This document shows positions 30,954-32,016 of a DNA stretch of 32,016 nt, in pieces. Source of the stretch: Caldithrix sp. GTDB lineage: Bacteria; Zhuqueibacterota; Zhuqueibacteria; Oceanimicrobiales; Oceanimicrobiaceae. The first letter of the stretch is position 1; the number at the start of each line of letters is the position of its first letter. Location: the NCBI GenBank assembly GCA_004356825.1, contig SMXC01000319.1, positions 1-32,016 of the forward strand, read 5' to 3'. A program made the position numbers and the translations under genes. Under the pieces are notes generated by a model. It saw only the letters and a list, made by a program, of their open reading frames with translations. It searched no databases and was not told the DNA's origin.

Positions 30954-32016
30954 CTATCTAATATTAATCCCAACCCCAACATTAACACCGGGATATTTTG
31001 CAAATGTGTAGCTGCCGTGGATGGCCAGGAATACCAGGTGTAGTTGAAAGCCAAGGTTCGCGCGGGTGTTGTTTGGATTTTTAAACGAGAGATCGATCGG
31101 ATCTTCAAAATCCTGAATGGCAAAAGTCGGACCGCCAGGGCCGCCGGGATCGTCAACTACCGTTACCGGGTAAGTGCCTTTTAGTTTTATATTGACATCG
31201 GCTGATTCAATACCAACGCCGCCGAACAAGGTGAGCACCCCAAACTTTTTCGAGGCAATGACATTAAACGTCAGCGACGTTGCTTCAATCTCAACTTCCT
31301 GGTTATCGTAATTTGCACCTGTTGGCGACAGACCTTCTTCCGCCTCTACGGTTAGGTTCGTTTGAGCCTGAAAGGTAGTAAACGCCGCCATGACTGCCAG
31401 GTCAACCGGGAGAAGCCCACCCAGGAAGTTATTCAACCGCTGCTTAACGCCTAATCCAAACATTTTTATCTTACCAAAATCCTCATTGATTTCAATTTCA
31501 GGTAAAAATCGTACCATTACCTCTGTCCCGGGCAGCACCCCAACTGCAGCTTGAATCATGGGCGAGGGAACGTAACCTATGTTGACTCCCTGCGGCATGG
31601 TTAAGGTGTCAATAACTGCCACTCCGCCCGGCAATAAAGGATCCCTCACAAGAATCGCTACCGCGGGTCCGTCCTCATCATTGCCTATTGCGGTTGGTGT
31701 CAAGGAATCATTTGGATCAAGCGGGCGGACGTTCAGTAAGCCGAGATTATTCAAATCAAATGACTCGTCACTGGTTGGGACAATCGCTGCCGTACCCATA
31801 ACCGTAATGTCGAATCCTAAAAATTTATGCGGGCGGGCTGTGCTGTACCAGCCGTTGTTTAAATCCACTCCAAAACCGTTGCCAACCGGACGTAGATACT
31901 CGTTCACCAGGATGTTGGCATCCTCGACCCCGCCGCGCAGCAGGTCCGCGATATTGTCGACCTGCCCAAAAGCCGTATTGCTAAAATATAAAGACGCAAT
32001 TAACACGAAACAGATG
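30954..32016 (-). CDS. DUF6588-like outer-membrane protein, 5' end cut by window
   Basis: The frame is open to the right edge: upstream of the GTG at 32006 it continues ICF into the window end, so the signal peptide (…IASLYFSNTAFGQ) is incomplete. The mature part has NEYLRPVGNGFGVDLNNGWY, PHKFLGFDITV, MIQAAVGVLPGTEVMVRFLP, KMFGLGVKQRLNNFLGG, TLFGGVGIESADVNIKLKG and a final HGSYTFAKYPGVNVGVGINI ending in Arg. Alternating strands and aromatic ends suggest a beta-barrel or lipid-binding outer-membrane protein; I recognise the layout as DUF6588, function unknown. Confidence 0.78.
   Translation of the reverse strand, partial: ICFVLIASLYFSNTAFGQVDNIADLLRGGVEDANILVNEYLRPVGNGFGVDLNNGWYSTARPHKFLGFDITVMGTAAIVPTSDESFDLNNLGLLNVRPLDPNDSLTPTAIGNDEDGPAVAILVRDPLLPGGVAVIDTLTMPQGVNIGYVPSPMIQAAVGVLPGTEVMVRFLPEIEINEDFGKIKMFGLGVKQRLNNFLGGLLPVDLAVMAAFTTFQAQTNLTVEAEEGLSPTGANYDNQEVEIEATSLTFNVIASKKFGVLTLFGGVGIESADVNIKLKGTYPVTVVDDPGGPGGPTFAIQDFEDPIDLSFKNPNNTRANLGFQLHLVFLAIHGSYTFAKYPGVNVGVGINIR

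Overview
The window is a chromosomal segment of moderate GC content from an uncultured-type bacterium. The best guess is the FCB superphylum, near Calditrichota/KSB1. The clues are a secreted protein ending in a FlgD-like/type IX-secretion-like sorting domain (SPNPF ... ASGVYIF), a DUF6588-type outer-membrane protein, a tiny AURKAIP1/COX24-domain ribosomal-type gene behind an HU gene, and remnants of a Ser/Thr kinase with TPR repeats. This placement is inference from gene types, not from a marker tree. No known thermophile signature is visible. TTG starts behind good Shine-Dalgarno sites are common here (HU, COX24-like, the 111-aa gene, probably the inositol gene, and miaA).

Region 1 (1-16.6 kb) is mostly housekeeping and almost all on the minus strand. 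It holds a GNAT-like acyltransferase cut by the window edge; an operon of manC, an 87-aa conserved protein, a PTS EIIA protein and a short zinc-ribbon protein; a geranylgeranyl-reductase-family flavoprotein; trxA; a CslA-like membrane glycosyltransferase; nadK; xseB-xseA; and HU plus the COX24-like gene behind a near-consensus promoter. These are followed by a secreted zincin-type protease, der with a radical-SAM/DUF512 gene, a CsgG-like protein, and a secreted FlgT/LPP20-like protein. Several intrinsic terminators are clear.

Region 2 (16.6-23.3 kb) is the accessory part. A 1-kb non-coding stretch with a REPIN-like repeat leads to a plus-strand operon. Its first gene is a bifunctional enzyme closely resembling inositol-1-phosphate cytidylyltransferase/di-myo-inositol-phosphate-phosphate synthase. 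It is followed by a translationally coupled HD-type (DUF4202-like) protein and an unrecognised 111-aa protein. Next comes a ~3-kb block flanked by an intact tRNA-Gly(CCC) and a direct repeat of its 3' half. Inside are the N-terminal and C-terminal remnants of a kinase-TPR gene, a response regulator whose phospho-acceptor segment is tandemly duplicated, a decayed tRNA-Arg(CCG)-like sequence and a secreted hypothetical protein. This looks like a decaying island or scar at a tRNA gene; no integrase is visible.

Region 3 (23.3-32.0 kb) returns to ordinary genes: hflK-hflC-miaA as an overlapping operon, a 127-bp inverted-repeat element, an alpha/beta hydrolase, a patatin-like protein and an EEP-family nuclease/phosphatase. 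It then has a REP-like perfect hairpin abutting a membrane-protein remnant, a frameshifted PEP-mutase-family gene, and a DUF6588-like protein cut by the right edge.

The most system-like novelty is the inositol operon: a nucleotidyltransferase and CDP-alcohol transferase fusion with an HD-type protein that could supply the phosphatase step, plus an unknown small partner. The most unusual single gene is the response regulator with two candidate phospho-acceptor segments.
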